The notes under the pieces are model-generated. The model made no database searches. It was not told the origin of the DNA and saw nothing but the letters and a program-made list of their open reading frames with translations. Below are positions 24,468 to 34,599 of a stretch of 64,000 bases of DNA, piece after piece. This stretch comes from Natrinema zhouii (GTDB lineage Archaea > Halobacteriota > Halobacteria > Halobacteriales > Natrialbaceae). The DNA lies in NCBI RefSeq assembly GCF_013456555.2, contig NZ_CP059154.1, positions 3,162,001 to 3,226,000 of the forward strand, given 5' to 3'. The position numbers and the translations under genes are program-made. How positions within the stretch are numbered: position 1 is the stretch's first letter; each line of letters begins with the position of its first letter.

Positions 24468-26729
24468 ATGGTTGCAAACGCCGGGGGCAAAAAGCTGTCG
24501 TCACTCCCCTTTCCGGCGATCGTCGGACAGGACGAACTGAAGCGCGTGCTGCTCGCCGTCGCGGCCAACGACGGCCTCGACGGGGCCCTGATCGTCGGCG
24601 AGAAGGGAACCGCGAAGTCGACCGCCGTTCGGGCGCTCATCGATCTCCTCCCCGAACAGCGGGCCGTCGCCGACTGCCAGTACGGCTGTTCGCCCGACGA
24701 CCCCGATCTGCAGTGCGAGGACTGCCGCGAACGCGACCCCGACGAGCTGCCGGTCGAGACGCGATCGGTCCCGCTCGTCACGCTCCCGCTGGGCGCGACT
24801 CGGGACCGCGTCGTCGGCACCCTCTCGGTCGAGGACGCGCTCGCCGGCGAGGCCGACTTCGATCCCGGCCTGCTGGCTCGCGCGAACCGCGGCATCCTCT
24901 ACGTCGACGAGGTCAACCTGCTGGACGACCACCTCGTCGACGTCGTCCTCGACTCGGCCGCGAGCGGCGTCAACACCGTCGAGCGCGACGGGATCAGCGT
25001 CTCTCACCCCGCGAACTTCACCCTGATCGGCACGATGAACCCCGAGGAGGGAGACCTGCGCCCCCAACTGCGAGACCGGTTCGCCCTCCAGGCCACCGTC
25101 GAGGGTTGTCGCGAGATCGACGACCGCGTCGAAATTATCGACCGCGCACTCGAGGCCGACGGCGGCGCTGGCGGCACTCGCGATCCGCGAACGGAGTACG
25201 CCGACGAGGTCGAGACACTGCGCGACGACCTGGCCGCGGCCCGGGATCGCCTCTCGAGCGTCGACCTCCCAGCCGAGTTCAAAGAAAAGATCGCCGAACT
25301 CTGTCTCGAGGCCGGTGTCGACGGCCACCGGGGTGACGTCGCCACCGCGCGGACTGCCATGACGCTGGCCGCGCTCGAGGGTCGGGCGACCGTCATCGAG
25401 CCCGATATCCACGAGGCCGCGACGTACGCGCTCCCGCATCGCCTCCGGAGCACCCCCTTCGAGGACGAACCGGATCTCGACGAGTTGCTCGAGGATCGGT
25501 TCGACGAGGAATCGCCGGAGGAGGGGGAGGGAAACGAGTCCGACGGAAGTGACGCGGACGACGGTGATGGACGTGACGACGGAGATTCGGAGTCCGAACC
25601 CGAAACGGGAGACGGAGACGAGCGCGGTGATCGCGAGGCGAGCGGAGACGACGGATCCGGCGACGGAAACGATGGGAACGGCGACGACTCGAGCGACCGA
25701 ACTGATTCCACATCCGACGGTGATGACGGCGACGCCGGTTCCGAACAGCGACCGGAGGGCGGCGACCGACCGGCATCACCGAACCGGTCGTCCGCTGATA
25801 CCGGTGCTGACACCGGTGACGGGAGTTCGGACGACGACTCGAGCGAGCACGACTCGGAATCGGACGAGTCATCCGAAGACGATGGCGAGGACGAAACCGC
25901 CCAGCCGCTGGTTCCCGGCCAGCGACGCGCGGCCATCGGTGAGGCGCGGGCACCGGACATCGAGACGCCGACCGCCGAGAGAAACGAGAGCGAGAGCGCG
26001 ACCGCGACGGGAACGCGGGCGAGCACGGCACCGAGCACGGACAACCGGGGCGCTCGCATCCGTACCGAACCCGCGTCCGGCGAGGGGCCAATCGACGCCG
26101 CAGCGTCGGTGCGATCGGCCGCATCCCGCGGGGAGTCACGAGTCGGTGAACGGGACCTCCGGCAGTCCGTCCGCACCGGCGAGACGTCGGTGACGATCGT
26201 CTTCGCCGTCGACGCCAGTGCCTCGATGCGGCCGGCGATGCGAACTGCGAAAGGCGTCGTCCTCGAGCTCCTGCGCGACAGTTACGAACACCGCGATCAG
26301 GTTTCCTTCGTCGCCTTCGCCGGCGAGGACGCCGACGTCCTGCTTCCGCCGACCGACAGCGTCTCGCTGGCCGCTCGCCACCTGAAGAACCTCCCTTCGG
26401 GCGACCGGACGCCACTTCCGGCAGGTCTCGAGACCTCGAGACGCGTCCTCGAGCGCGCCGACACCGACGCCTCGGTCGTCGTCCTCGTCACCGACGGGCG
26501 GGCGAACGTCGCCGACGGGAGTCCGACGAATGCGACGCGAACCGCGGCTCGAGCGCTCGCAACGGGCGACACTCGAGTGATCGTGGTCGACGCCGGCGAC
26601 GACTCCCGCGCCGGCCTCTCGGAACTCGTCGCGAGCGAAACCGGGGGCGAACTGGTGGCCCTCGAGTCGCTCTCGGTCGAGACCATTCGGGCTGCCGCCG
26701 AGACTGCGGCCGACGAGACGGAGCGATAG
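24468..26729 (+). CDS. chlID: ChlI-ChlD fusion, AAA+/VWA subunit of metal chelatase
   Basis: A 753-residue ATPase partner of CobN. The AAA+ domain (residues 1-330) has Walker A VGEKGTAKSTAVRALIDLLP, Walker B GILYVDEVNLLDD, sensor 1 FTLIGTMNPEEGDLRPQLRD, and a Cys4 insertion (CQYGC, CEDC) near residue 70. Residues about 345-480 form an extreme Asp/Glu/Ser/Gly linker, the haloarchaeal version of the Pro/acidic hinge of ChlD. The C-terminal VWA domain carries the MIDAS motif VFAVDASASM and VVLVTDGRANV. The fusion replaces separate CobS and CobT. The gene is divergent from cobN and alone on its transcript. Confidence 0.92.
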   Translation: MVANAGGKKLSSLPFPAIVGQDELKRVLLAVAANDGLDGALIVGEKGTAKSTAVRALIDLLPEQRAVADCQYGCSPDDPDLQCEDCRERDPDELPVETRSVPLVTLPLGATRDRVVGTLSVEDALAGEADFDPGLLARANRGILYVDEVNLLDDHLVDVVLDSAASGVNTVERDGISVSHPANFTLIGTMNPEEGDLRPQLRDRFALQATVEGCREIDDRVEIIDRALEADGGAGGTRDPRTEYADEVETLRDDLAAARDRLSSVDLPAEFKEKIAELCLEAGVDGHRGDVATARTAMTLAALEGRATVIEPDIHEAATYALPHRLRSTPFEDEPDLDELLEDRFDEESPEEGEGNESDGSDADDGDGRDDGDSESEPETGDGDERGDREASGDDGSGDGNDGNGDDSSDRTDSTSDGDDGDAGSEQRPEGGDRPASPNRSSADTGADTGDGSSDDDSSEHDSESDESSEDDGEDETAQPLVPGQRRAAIGEARAPDIETPTAERNESESATATGTRASTAPSTDNRGARIRTEPASGEGPIDAAASVRSAASRGESRVGERDLRQSVRTGETSVTIVFAVDASASMRPAMRTAKGVVLELLRDSYEHRDQVSFVAFAGEDADVLLPPTDSVSLAARHLKNLPSGDRTPLPAGLETSRRVLERADTDASVVVLVTDGRANVADGSPTNATRTAARALATGDTRVIVVDAGDDSRAGLSELVASETGGELVALESLSVETIRAAAETAADETER

Positions 26730-26820
26730 GACGGTTCTCGAGGTGGCGCTCTCGAGCAAAGTCGACGAGGGCGGACCAACACTCCTTTGAACACCCCTGA
26801 TCGTTCTCCGACGAGAATCC

Positions 26821-28416
26821 ATGACGGGGGATGAGACAGTCGCCGACGAATCAGTCGATGACGATATCGCATACGGAATCGAGGAGCAGCCACCGCTCGG
26901 CGAATCGATAGTGCTGGGGATTCAACACTACCTGACGATGGTCGGTGCGAACATCGCAGTGCCGCTGATCCTGGCGAGTGCGATGGGAATGACGGACTAT
27001 CCCGGCGTGACCGCGCGGTTCGTCGGGACGTTCTTCGTCGTCTCCGGGATCGCGACGCTCGCCCAGACGACGTTCGGGAACCGGTATCCGATCGTGCAGG
27101 GCGCGCCGTTCTCGATGCTCGCACCCGCGCTGGCCATCGTCGGGGTCGTTACCGCCGGCGGCGTCTCGGGACAGCCGAGTTGGGAGGCCGCGTTGCTCCA
27201 GTTACAGGGAGCGATCATCGTCGCCGCCATCGTCGAGGTCGCGATGGGCTACTTCGGACTGGTCGGGAAACTCCGCCGGTTCCTCTCGCCGGTCGTCATC
27301 GCGCCGACAATCGCACTGATCGGTCTCTCGCTGTTCGGCGCGTCGCAGATCACCACGCCGAACCAGAGCTGGCCGCTGCTCGGGCTCACGCTCGGACTGA
27401 TCCTCCTGTTCTCGCAGTATCTCGACGTCAAACACAGGGCGTTTCGACTCTACCCGGTCATTCTGGCGCTGGTCATCGCCTGGGCCACCGCCGCAGCGCT
27501 GTCGGTACTCGGCGTGATCGGCAGCGGTCATCCGGGATTCGTCGATCTCGGCGCAGTTGCGAACACGCAGCCGATCATGCCGATCTATCCGTTCCAGTGG
27601 GGTGTCCCCCAGATCACGACCGCCTTCGTCGTCGGGATGTTCGCCGGGGTGCTGGCCTCGATCGTCGAGAGCATCGGCGACTACTACGCGGTGGCGAACA
27701 TCACGGGGTCGGGCGCTCCGAGCGCCAAGCGGATCAACCACGGCATCGGCATGGAAGGGCTGATGAACGTCTTCTCGGGCATCATGGGCACCGCCGGCTC
27801 GACCTCCTACTCCGAGAACATCGGTGCGATCGGGCTCACCGGCGTCGCCTCGAGATACGTCGTCCAGATCGGGGCCGCTATCATGCTCGTCGTCGGCTTC
27901 GTCGGCTACTTCGGCCAGCTGATCGTGACGATTCCCGATCCGATCGTCGGCGGCCTCTTCATCGCCATGTTCGGCCAGATCGTCGCCGTCGGGATCTCGA
28001 ACCTGCGCCACGTCGACCTCGACTCCTCGCGGAACACCTTCATCATCGGCTTCGCCCTCTTCGTCGGGCTGGCGATCCCGGCGTACATGGGCAACTTCGA
28101 GAGCACGATCGCGTTTCGCGAGAGCGTCGGCCTTGAGGCGGCGGTTACGTCGCTAGTCGATGCGGCTGGGCTCACGAACACGGCCGTCGCGGCTCCGATC
28201 GAAACCGCGGCACAGGCCGTCATCGATACCGTCTATATCATCGGCTCGACCGGGATGGCCGTCGGCGGGCTCGCGGCGCTCATCCTCGACAACACGGTCC
28301 CGGGCAGTCGCGAGGAACGCGGCCTCGCGCAGTGGGACCGGCTCACCGAAGACGAATCCGAGTTCGACTCGTTCTGGGACCGCTGGATTCGGACCGGATC
28401 GAACCGCGAGAACTGA
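26821..28416 (+). CDS. NCS2-family nucleobase (xanthine/uracil) permease
   Basis: A 531-residue integral membrane transporter with about 12-14 hydrophobic segments. The family signatures are visible: GIQHYLTMVGANIAVPLIL in the first segment, NRYPIVQGAPFSMLAPALA (NCS2 TM3 motif), and GVLASIVESIGDYYAVANIT followed by GIGMEGLMNVFSGIMGTAGS and TSYSENIGAIGLTGVASRYV, the SESIGDYYA and GTxxxT/SYSENxGxI motifs of the AzgA/UraA/PbuX group. Uracil versus xanthine versus guanine cannot be decided by eye. It follows chlID by about 90 bp but carries no cobalamin-related signal, and is probably an independent gene. Confidence 0.88.
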   Translation: MTGDETVADESVDDDIAYGIEEQPPLGESIVLGIQHYLTMVGANIAVPLILASAMGMTDYPGVTARFVGTFFVVSGIATLAQTTFGNRYPIVQGAPFSMLAPALAIVGVVTAGGVSGQPSWEAALLQLQGAIIVAAIVEVAMGYFGLVGKLRRFLSPVVIAPTIALIGLSLFGASQITTPNQSWPLLGLTLGLILLFSQYLDVKHRAFRLYPVILALVIAWATAAALSVLGVIGSGHPGFVDLGAVANTQPIMPIYPFQWGVPQITTAFVVGMFAGVLASIVESIGDYYAVANITGSGAPSAKRINHGIGMEGLMNVFSGIMGTAGSTSYSENIGAIGLTGVASRYVVQIGAAIMLVVGFVGYFGQLIVTIPDPIVGGLFIAMFGQIVAVGISNLRHVDLDSSRNTFIIGFALFVGLAIPAYMGNFESTIAFRESVGLEAAVTSLVDAAGLTNTAVAAPIETAAQAVIDTVYIIGSTGMAVGGLAALILDNTVPGSREERGLAQWDRLTEDESEFDSFWDRWIRTGSNREN

Positions 28417-28508
28417 GCGTCGACGGCGACTCGAGCAAGGTCGTTCGGTTCGGTACAGCGAGATGGTGCAACCAGTCATTGTAAGAGCGAGCGGACCCCA
28501 GACAGGGT

Positions 28509-29336
28509 ATGGCAGAACTCGACCTTGACGACGGGACCATCTGGTATGAGACGAGCGGTGATGGGCCGCCGCTGGTGTTCGTCCACGGCGGCTGGATGGA
28601 CGGCACGGCCTGGGAGCCACAGATCGAACGCTTCGCCGACGACTATCGGGTCGTCACAATCGACGTGCGAGGCCACGGCAATACCGGTGTGACGGATCCC
28701 GATCAGTACTCGATCGGGCTCTTTACCGACGACCTCGAGGCGCTGCTCTCGCGACTCGAAATCGAGCGGCCGATCCTCTGTGGGCTCTCGCTGGGGTCGA
28801 TGGTCGTTCAGGAGTATCTCGATCGCCACCCCGACGACACGGCGGGTGCGATTCTGGGCGGAGCAGTACGATCGATGCCCCCCGTGGAGCTGCCGGCGGG
28901 AGTGAAGCCGTTCTGGTCGCCGATGCCCGCGCTGGCCGCGTCGCTGTCGGTTTCGGGGTCGGAGGCAACCTTCCGCTCGATGCTCTGTTCGATCCAGGCG
29001 ACGACCGGCGAGCGGTGGCTGTCGGTCGACCCCGAGACCAGGGCCGCCGCGATCGATGGCGTCGGCGACATTCCCTCGGCCGAGTTTCGGAAGATATTCG
29101 ATGCGCTCTACCGGTACGAGCCGCCCGAGCTATCGGGTATCGAAACGCCGACGCTCGTCGTCCACGGCGAGCAGGAGGCACCGCTGGTCAAGCGACAGGG
29201 GCGACAGATCGCCTCGGCCGTCGCCGACGGCACGCAACTCGAGCTGACGGAGTCGGGCCATCTCGTCAATCAGGATCGGCCGCGAGCGTTCAACGCGGCG
29301 GCCACCGACTTTCTCGAGGACCTCCCTGCTGCGTAG
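28509..29336 (+). CDS. Alpha/beta-hydrolase
   Basis: A 275-residue cytoplasmic hydrolase. The oxyanion-hole region PLVFVHGGWMDGTAWEPQIE, the nucleophile elbow PILCGLSLGSMVVQEYLDRH (G-x-S-x-G) and the late His in LTESGHLVNQDRP give a complete catalytic core. The acidic residue is probably the Glu in LVVHGEQEAP, where most relatives have Asp. Similar proteins include 3-oxoadipate enol-lactonase-like and esterase families. The substrate cannot be assigned. It starts 92 bp after the permease and is followed by a 235-bp gap. Confidence 0.82.
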   Translation: MAELDLDDGTIWYETSGDGPPLVFVHGGWMDGTAWEPQIERFADDYRVVTIDVRGHGNTGVTDPDQYSIGLFTDDLEALLSRLEIERPILCGLSLGSMVVQEYLDRHPDDTAGAILGGAVRSMPPVELPAGVKPFWSPMPALAASLSVSGSEATFRSMLCSIQATTGERWLSVDPETRAAAIDGVGDIPSAEFRKIFDALYRYEPPELSGIETPTLVVHGEQEAPLVKRQGRQIASAVADGTQLELTESGHLVNQDRPRAFNAAATDFLEDLPAA

Positions 29337-29571
29337 GCGATCACTCCCTGTCAGGGATCGATTCGCCGGACCGCTTCGGTGAATGGCTCGCGCAGGTATC
29401 CCGTCAGTCGCAGTCGACACCGATCGCTGTCCGGAGTCGCTCGTCAACGCTCACGAGAGTCACAGTTGGCAGCCCAACGTGATTTGGCGATACCACGAAG
29501 GCAGCGACTGTGGTACACACGTGCGGAATCGGCAGGTCACTCGAATGACACTCCGACCCAGAACCAAAGCA

Positions 29572-30225
29572 ATGAGTAGCCAATGTACGGACACCGATAG
29601 CGTCGACTCCGCTCCGGCAACTGAGCACTGGACCAGTATCTCGAAACACGTCTTCAACAGCTACGTCGAGGCCAACAACGCCTTCCTCGCGGCGATGGGA
29701 TTGACACGCTCGAGCGAGGCGTCCGCCACCCAGCCGGACATGGACACGACGACATCGACGCCGGCCGTCGAAGTCGCGTTCGGCGACGAGAACTGGGTCA
29801 TGGAACGGTCGACCGATAACTTCAACACCCTCGGCGTCGGTGACTACGTCCGATTCACGAAACCGATTATGGACGCCGACGTCACTGCGTTCGCACAGGT
29901 TTCCGGCGACACGAACCGGCTTCACCTCGAGCCAGAGTTCGCCGAAGACACCCAGTTCGGGGGCCGGATCGTCCACGGGACGCTCGTAGCCGGCACGATC
30001 AGTGCCGCGCTGGCCCGCCTCCCCGGGGTGACGGTCTACCTCTCACAGGACCTCGAGTTCACGGGACCGGTTCGGATCGGCGAGGCGGTCACCGCCGAGT
30101 GCGAGATCGTCGAGGATCTGGGCAGCGATCGGTACCGGCTGCAGACGACGGTCGTCAACGAGGACGACGAGACGGTCATCGACGGCGAGGCCGTCGTCAT
30201 CATCAACGAACTGCCCGACGAGTAA
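29572..30225 (+). CDS. MaoC-like enoyl-CoA hydratase with N-terminal helical extension
   Basis: A 217-residue protein with start ATG at 29572 (MSSQCTDTDSVDSAP). From residue about 90 it is a hot-dog-fold R-hydratase: VGDYVRFTKPIMDADVTAFA, VSGDTNRLHLEPEFAEDTQF and GGRIVHGTLVAGTISAALAR, containing the D-x4-H catalytic dyad (GDTNRLH) and the FGGRIVHG loop of PhaJ/MaoC. The N-terminal 85 residues (SISKHVFNSYVEANNAFLAA) resemble the helical start of haloarchaeal PHA-granule proteins. It probably supplies or consumes R-3-hydroxyacyl-CoA. With the PhaB-like reductase at 15526 it hints at polyhydroxyalkanoate metabolism, an inference. Confidence 0.82.
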   Translation: MSSQCTDTDSVDSAPATEHWTSISKHVFNSYVEANNAFLAAMGLTRSSEASATQPDMDTTTSTPAVEVAFGDENWVMERSTDNFNTLGVGDYVRFTKPIMDADVTAFAQVSGDTNRLHLEPEFAEDTQFGGRIVHGTLVAGTISAALARLPGVTVYLSQDLEFTGPVRIGEAVTAECEIVEDLGSDRYRLQTTVVNEDDETVIDGEAVVIINELPDE

Positions 30226-30493
30226 CGCGTCGCTCGAGGCGAGTCGACGGGGAGCGTCAACGCCGGTCACCCGTTCCGCAATCGAAACTCCGGACGCCGA
30301 GCGATATGAGCGACCGAGCGTTGGTACGACAGGGCGGATAGCGGTCACTCTCCGTTCGGATACAACCAGTGCGACGGACTCGATTGATGAGGTCGTCGAA
30401 TTTCACGGCCGGTTACAGCCGACGGCATATCAGCACGGAGACTCGTCGCGAAGAACACAAAGCTGGTACCCTTCGAGTGAGACCGTCGTGACG

Positions 30494-31834
30494 ATGACAG
30501 ACCATTCACATGCCGTCGACGGGCGATTCGAGACGGCACACAGTCGGCGCCGGATACTCCAGGCCGTCGGCACTGCGACGGTTGCGACCGCCGGGATCGC
30601 GGGCTGTCTCGGTCAACGCGGAACGGACGAAATCCCCTTGGTAAATACCGGCCTCGAGCAGACCGTTCCCGACGGCGTTGCCCAGTTCAGGCACTCGCTC
30701 GAGCGATGGGGGTACTATCCCGACGCCACGGTTCCCGACGAGGTCGAACGGGAGTGGCGGCTCGACCGACTCAATACGGGCTCCCACGGAGCCGCGAAGG
30801 CCAGCGCTGTCCCCTTACCGGACGGCGGTCTCGTCTTTCCCGGCGATACGGGATATCTCGTCGCCCTCGACGCCGACGGTACCGAGCGCTGGCGCATCGG
30901 GACGGACACCGACAGCCGCGGCATCCACGGAACCCCTGCGATCGCCGATGGTCGCGCGTACGTCGGCGCGTACGACGGGGTGCTCTACGCCGTCGACCTC
31001 GAGACCGGTGACATCGAATGGCGACAGGACCTCGGCGACGCCATCGGCTCGAGCCCGCTCTATCACGACGGCACCATCGTCATCGCCGTCGAATATTACG
31101 ATCCCGAGGGAAGTACGTTCGTGGTCGACGCAGCGGACGGATCGGTCGTCTGGGAAGACCCCGAGGGGCGACCGACGGACCACCCGCACTCGACGCCGGC
31201 GATCGATCCCGAATCCGGTCATCTGGTCTGTGGATCGAACGACGGCAACCTGTACGGATGGCGCTACCCCGACCTTGAGTTCGCCTGGTCGTTCGAGACC
31301 GAGGACCGAACCGACAACGACAGCGAGATCAAGGGGCCGATCGCGACCTACGACGGCGGGGCCTACTTCGGCTCGTGGGATCACAACGTCTACCGGGTGA
31401 ACCTCGAGGACGGCACCGAAGACTGGTCGTTCAAAACGGGGGATCTGGTGATGTCGGGGCCGGCGCTTGATCCCGAACTGGATACGGTCTTCATCGGGAG
31501 CCACGACGGTAACCTGTACGCGCTCGACGCGCAGTCGGGCGAGCGACACTGGTCGTTCGAAACCGACCTCGCGATCACGGGCTGTCCGACCGTCTGCAAC
31601 CAGCGGGTGCTCGTCGGTTCGAAGGACACCACACTCTATGCGCTCGAGAAACGCACCGGTGAGCTGATCTGGGAGGTCGACAACGACGGCGTGGTCACGA
31701 GTACGCCGCGCGTGATCGACGGCGCCATCTACTACGCCGAACGCGCACCAAATCCGCCGGAAGACGGCGAGGACCAGTCCGACGAGGATATCGATACCGA
31801 CGGCGGCGGCTACAAGCTCGTCGCCGCTGAGTGA
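30494..31834 (+). CDS. Tat-exported lipoprotein with PQQ-like beta-propeller
   Basis: A surface lipoprotein of 446 residues. The N-terminal part has a twin-arginine signal (AHSRRRILQAVGTATVATAG) and a lipobox IAGC. The rest is seven or eight propeller blades, seen as repeats of the type LYAVDLETGDIEWRQDLGDA, LVCGSNDGNLYGWRYPDLEF, VYRVNLEDGTEDWSFKTGDL and LYALDAQSGERHWSFETDLA. Such W-docking repeats define the PQQ/BamB-like superfamily. Cofactor residues are not identifiable, so enzyme activity is uncertain. ATG at 30494 chosen. A GTG lies two codons upstream. The 268-bp gap before it holds no gene I can support. Confidence 0.85.
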   Translation: MTDHSHAVDGRFETAHSRRRILQAVGTATVATAGIAGCLGQRGTDEIPLVNTGLEQTVPDGVAQFRHSLERWGYYPDATVPDEVEREWRLDRLNTGSHGAAKASAVPLPDGGLVFPGDTGYLVALDADGTERWRIGTDTDSRGIHGTPAIADGRAYVGAYDGVLYAVDLETGDIEWRQDLGDAIGSSPLYHDGTIVIAVEYYDPEGSTFVVDAADGSVVWEDPEGRPTDHPHSTPAIDPESGHLVCGSNDGNLYGWRYPDLEFAWSFETEDRTDNDSEIKGPIATYDGGAYFGSWDHNVYRVNLEDGTEDWSFKTGDLVMSGPALDPELDTVFIGSHDGNLYALDAQSGERHWSFETDLAITGCPTVCNQRVLVGSKDTTLYALEKRTGELIWEVDNDGVVTSTPRVIDGAIYYAERAPNPPEDGEDQSDEDIDTDGGGYKLVAAE

Positions 31835-31955
31835 GCGGCCGACTGGCGGCGGTCGGTAGCGACGACCGATGGAAACGGACTCCGTTCGAACCCAGTGCCA
31901 GCCGTCGGCGACTGCCACCAGAATTATACTATCACCGCCACAACCAGTGGCGAGA

Positions 31956-32273
31956 ATGACCGATCGGCCGCCATCCCCATCGCTACCGACCGCTACGCCC
32001 GTGATCGCAGATACCGGATCTGAGGACCGTGTTCTCGCAACGACGGCCCAGTTGACCGACTCGATCGAGACCGCGCTCGGCTGCCGGCTCGACGAACCGG
32101 AACTCGAGGATCTTCTGCTCGAGTTGGACCGTCGCGACTACGTGAACTGGGTGACGATCTCTCGCGGCGGCGACCACGTCTGGGACCTCTCCGAGTCGCC
32201 CGACAGAATCGGCGAGGCCATCGCTGCGGCCGCCGTCGACCGGATCCGCTCGTGGCTCGATGCCGATGAATAA
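31956..32273 (+). CDS. Hypothetical haloarchaeal protein, 105 residues
   Basis: A small acidic protein MTDRPPSPSLPTATPVIADT followed by a compact domain, TTAQLTDSIETALGCRLDEP, LEDLLLELDRRDYVNWVTIS, DHVWDLSESPDRIGEAIAAA, which has the helix-helix-strand look of a winged-helix or MarR-like module. The start at 31956 is supported by a TATA-like AATTATACTA at 31922-31931, 25-34 bp upstream, implying a leaderless transcript. It lies between the lipoprotein and the histidine kinase. Function unknown. Confidence 0.6.
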   Translation: MTDRPPSPSLPTATPVIADTGSEDRVLATTAQLTDSIETALGCRLDEPELEDLLLELDRRDYVNWVTISRGGDHVWDLSESPDRIGEAIAAAAVDRIRSWLDADE

Positions 32274-32427
32274 CTCGTGACGGCCGCCGGGAGAGCGAGC
32301 CCCCAGCTCGTCCCGTTACGTGCAGTTCGATACGTCGAAACCGGTCAAAATCACTCGATTCCAGTGTGCGTGACGACGTTTCTTTCCCCAATACCGAATC
32401 GGGACCGCATCACCGGGCGCAATTCTA

Positions 32428-34599
32428 ATGATGACGGTCGGTAGAATGCTACCAGTGGTCAGTTGGAACCGAGCCATCGCCGTCGTCGGTGGGAGGCGCA
32501 TCGTCATCGCCCTCGGCGTGCTGTACGTCGCGCTCGCTACGGGGCGGGCGTTCGTCCGAATCGGGGCAGGGACCCCGCTCGAGAACGTTCTCATCATCTC
32601 GCTCCTCATCGCCGGTCCCGGACTCGTCCTCCTCTCCGTGGGGTATCGGTTGCCTACGTTCGATATCGACGCCGAATTCTACGAGACGATCGCGACGTGG
32701 TGTCTCGTCGGATTCGGGGTAATGGCGAGCGTCCTCGTCGTGTACAGCCTGCAACCGGGCGAGGTCGTCGATGACGCGGCGACGATCCTTATCTTGACGG
32801 CGCTCGCCAGCGTCGCCGGGCTCGCCGCCGGGATCCACGACGGGGTGGCCAAAACGCGAACGCGCGAACTCGAAACCCGCAACCGAGAGCTCCAGTTCGC
32901 CCAGACGGAACTCGAGGAAACCGTCGATCGGCTCGAGGAGGCCAACAGTCAGCTCGCGAATTCGAACGAACGACTCGAACACTATCAGACCTACACCGAC
33001 CACGTGCTGAACGCCATTCACGACATTTTCTACGTGCTCGAGGCGGACGGCACGCTGCAGCGGTGGAACGAGAGCCTCTGTGCGGTGACGGGCTACTCGG
33101 ATTCGGACATCGAATCGATGACGGCTGCGGCGTTCGTCGATGCTGACGATCGCGAGAGGGTCCGAAACGCGATCGCAGACGGATTCGAAACCGGAAGTCT
33201 GCAACTCGAGGCGGCGCTTCAGACCAGTGACGGCGCGTCCATCCCCTACGAGTTCGCTGCCTCGAGACTCGAGACCCCCGACGGCGAACCGGTGATTGCA
33301 GGTATCGGCCGCGATATCTCCGGGCGCAGAGCGCGCGAACGGGAACTCGAGCAGCGTGCCCAGCAGCAGCAGGTCGTAGCCGATCTCGGCCAGCTCGCAC
33401 TCGAGACCGACGATATCGACGAGCTCATGCGCGACGCGACCCGGCGGGTGGCGGCCGTCCTCGACAACGAGTACTGCAAAGTCCTCGACCTCGACGAGGG
33501 GAGCAATGACCTCCTGCTCCGGCAGGGCGTCGGCTGGGACGAGGGTCTCGTCGGTAACGCGACGGTGTCCGCCGTCGAAACGGACTCTCAGGCGGCGTAC
33601 ACGCTCGCGAACGATCACCCGATCGTAGTCGAAGATCTCACGACGGAATCGCGCTTCAGCGGGCCCGAGTTACTGCGGAGTCACGACGTCCGTAGCGGTA
33701 TCAGTACCATCATCGGCCCGGCTGACAATCCGTGGGGCATCCTCGGCACGCACGACACCGACAGCAAATCGTTCACCGACGAGGACGTGACCTTCGTCCA
33801 GAGCGTCGCCAACGTCCTCGCCGAGGCGATCGAGCGCCAGCAGTACCAGGCGGAACTCGAAGCGTTGATCGTCGACCTCGAGGAGTCTAACGAACGCTTA
33901 GAGCAGTTCGCCTACGCGGCATCCCACGACCTGCAGGAACCGCTGCGGATGGTCTCGAGCTACCTCACGCTGATCGAGCGGCGCTACGGGGACGAACTCG
34001 ACGAGGACGGCCACGAGTTCCTCGCCTACGCCGTCGACGGGGCCGACCGCATGCGCGAGATGATCGAGGGACTGCTCGAGTACTCGCGCGTCGAGACGCG
34101 GGGCGACCCGTTCGAACCGGTCGACCTCGAGGCCGTGCTCGCGGACGTTCGGCAGAACCTGCAGCTAAAAATCGAAGCTCACGAGACCGAGATCACGACA
34201 GGAGAGCTCCCCCACGTCGAGGGCGATGCGGGCCAGTTGCGCCAGGTCTTTCAGAATCTGGTGTCGAACGCGATCGAGTACAGCGGCGAGGGGCCGGCTC
34301 GAGTGCACGTCTCCGCCGAACGGAACGGGACGGAGTGGACGGTGTCCGTCACGGACAACGGAATCGGTATCGAACCGGCCGATCAGGAGCGCATCTTCGA
34401 GGTGTTCCAGCGGCTCCACAGCCGCGAGAAATACGACGGAACCGGGATCGGCCTCGCGCTCTGTGAGCGGATTATCGAACGCCACGGCGGGGAGATCTGG
34501 GTCGACTCCGAACCCGGAGCAGGCTCGACCTTCTCGGTGACGCTACCAGCAGTCGACGAGGAACTCGACGACCGCGCATCGGGCGTTCAATCGGCATGA
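32428..34599 (+). CDS. Membrane sensor histidine kinase (TM-PAS-GAF-HisKA-HATPase)
   Basis: A 723-residue phosphorelay sensor. Residues 20-130 hold about four hydrophobic segments (GRRIVIALGVLYVALATGRA, NVLIISLLIAGPGLVLLSVG, ATWCLVGFGVMASVLVVYSL, ILILTALASVAGLAAGI). A coiled linker (RELETRNRELQFAQTELEET) leads to a PAS domain near 190-300 (DIFYVLEADGTLQRWNESLC), a GAF domain near 310-460, and HisKA with phospho-acceptor His in FAYAASHDLQEPLRMVSSYL. The ATPase has the N box LVSNAIEYSGEG and G boxes DNGIGIEPADQERIFEVFQR and GTGIGLALCERI. No cognate receiver gene is adjacent, as often in haloarchaea. Signal unknown. Confidence 0.9.
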   Translation: MMTVGRMLPVVSWNRAIAVVGGRRIVIALGVLYVALATGRAFVRIGAGTPLENVLIISLLIAGPGLVLLSVGYRLPTFDIDAEFYETIATWCLVGFGVMASVLVVYSLQPGEVVDDAATILILTALASVAGLAAGIHDGVAKTRTRELETRNRELQFAQTELEETVDRLEEANSQLANSNERLEHYQTYTDHVLNAIHDIFYVLEADGTLQRWNESLCAVTGYSDSDIESMTAAAFVDADDRERVRNAIADGFETGSLQLEAALQTSDGASIPYEFAASRLETPDGEPVIAGIGRDISGRRARERELEQRAQQQQVVADLGQLALETDDIDELMRDATRRVAAVLDNEYCKVLDLDEGSNDLLLRQGVGWDEGLVGNATVSAVETDSQAAYTLANDHPIVVEDLTTESRFSGPELLRSHDVRSGISTIIGPADNPWGILGTHDTDSKSFTDEDVTFVQSVANVLAEAIERQQYQAELEALIVDLEESNERLEQFAYAASHDLQEPLRMVSSYLTLIERRYGDELDEDGHEFLAYAVDGADRMREMIEGLLEYSRVETRGDPFEPVDLEAVLADVRQNLQLKIEAHETEITTGELPHVEGDAGQLRQVFQNLVSNAIEYSGEGPARVHVSAERNGTEWTVSVTDNGIGIEPADQERIFEVFQRLHSREKYDGTGIGLALCERIIERHGGEIWVDSEPGAGSTFSVTLPAVDEELDDRASGVQSA

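Noticed and set aside
24434..24895. N-terminal extension of CobN upstream of 24433
   Set aside because: The frame is antisense to the well-supported chlID gene and contains basic low-complexity sequence. MTRIGIYTA is the expected start.
29337..29571. Longer start of the MaoC gene at 29383
   Set aside because: The extension has unbiased composition and the phasin-like start aligns with the ATG at 29572.
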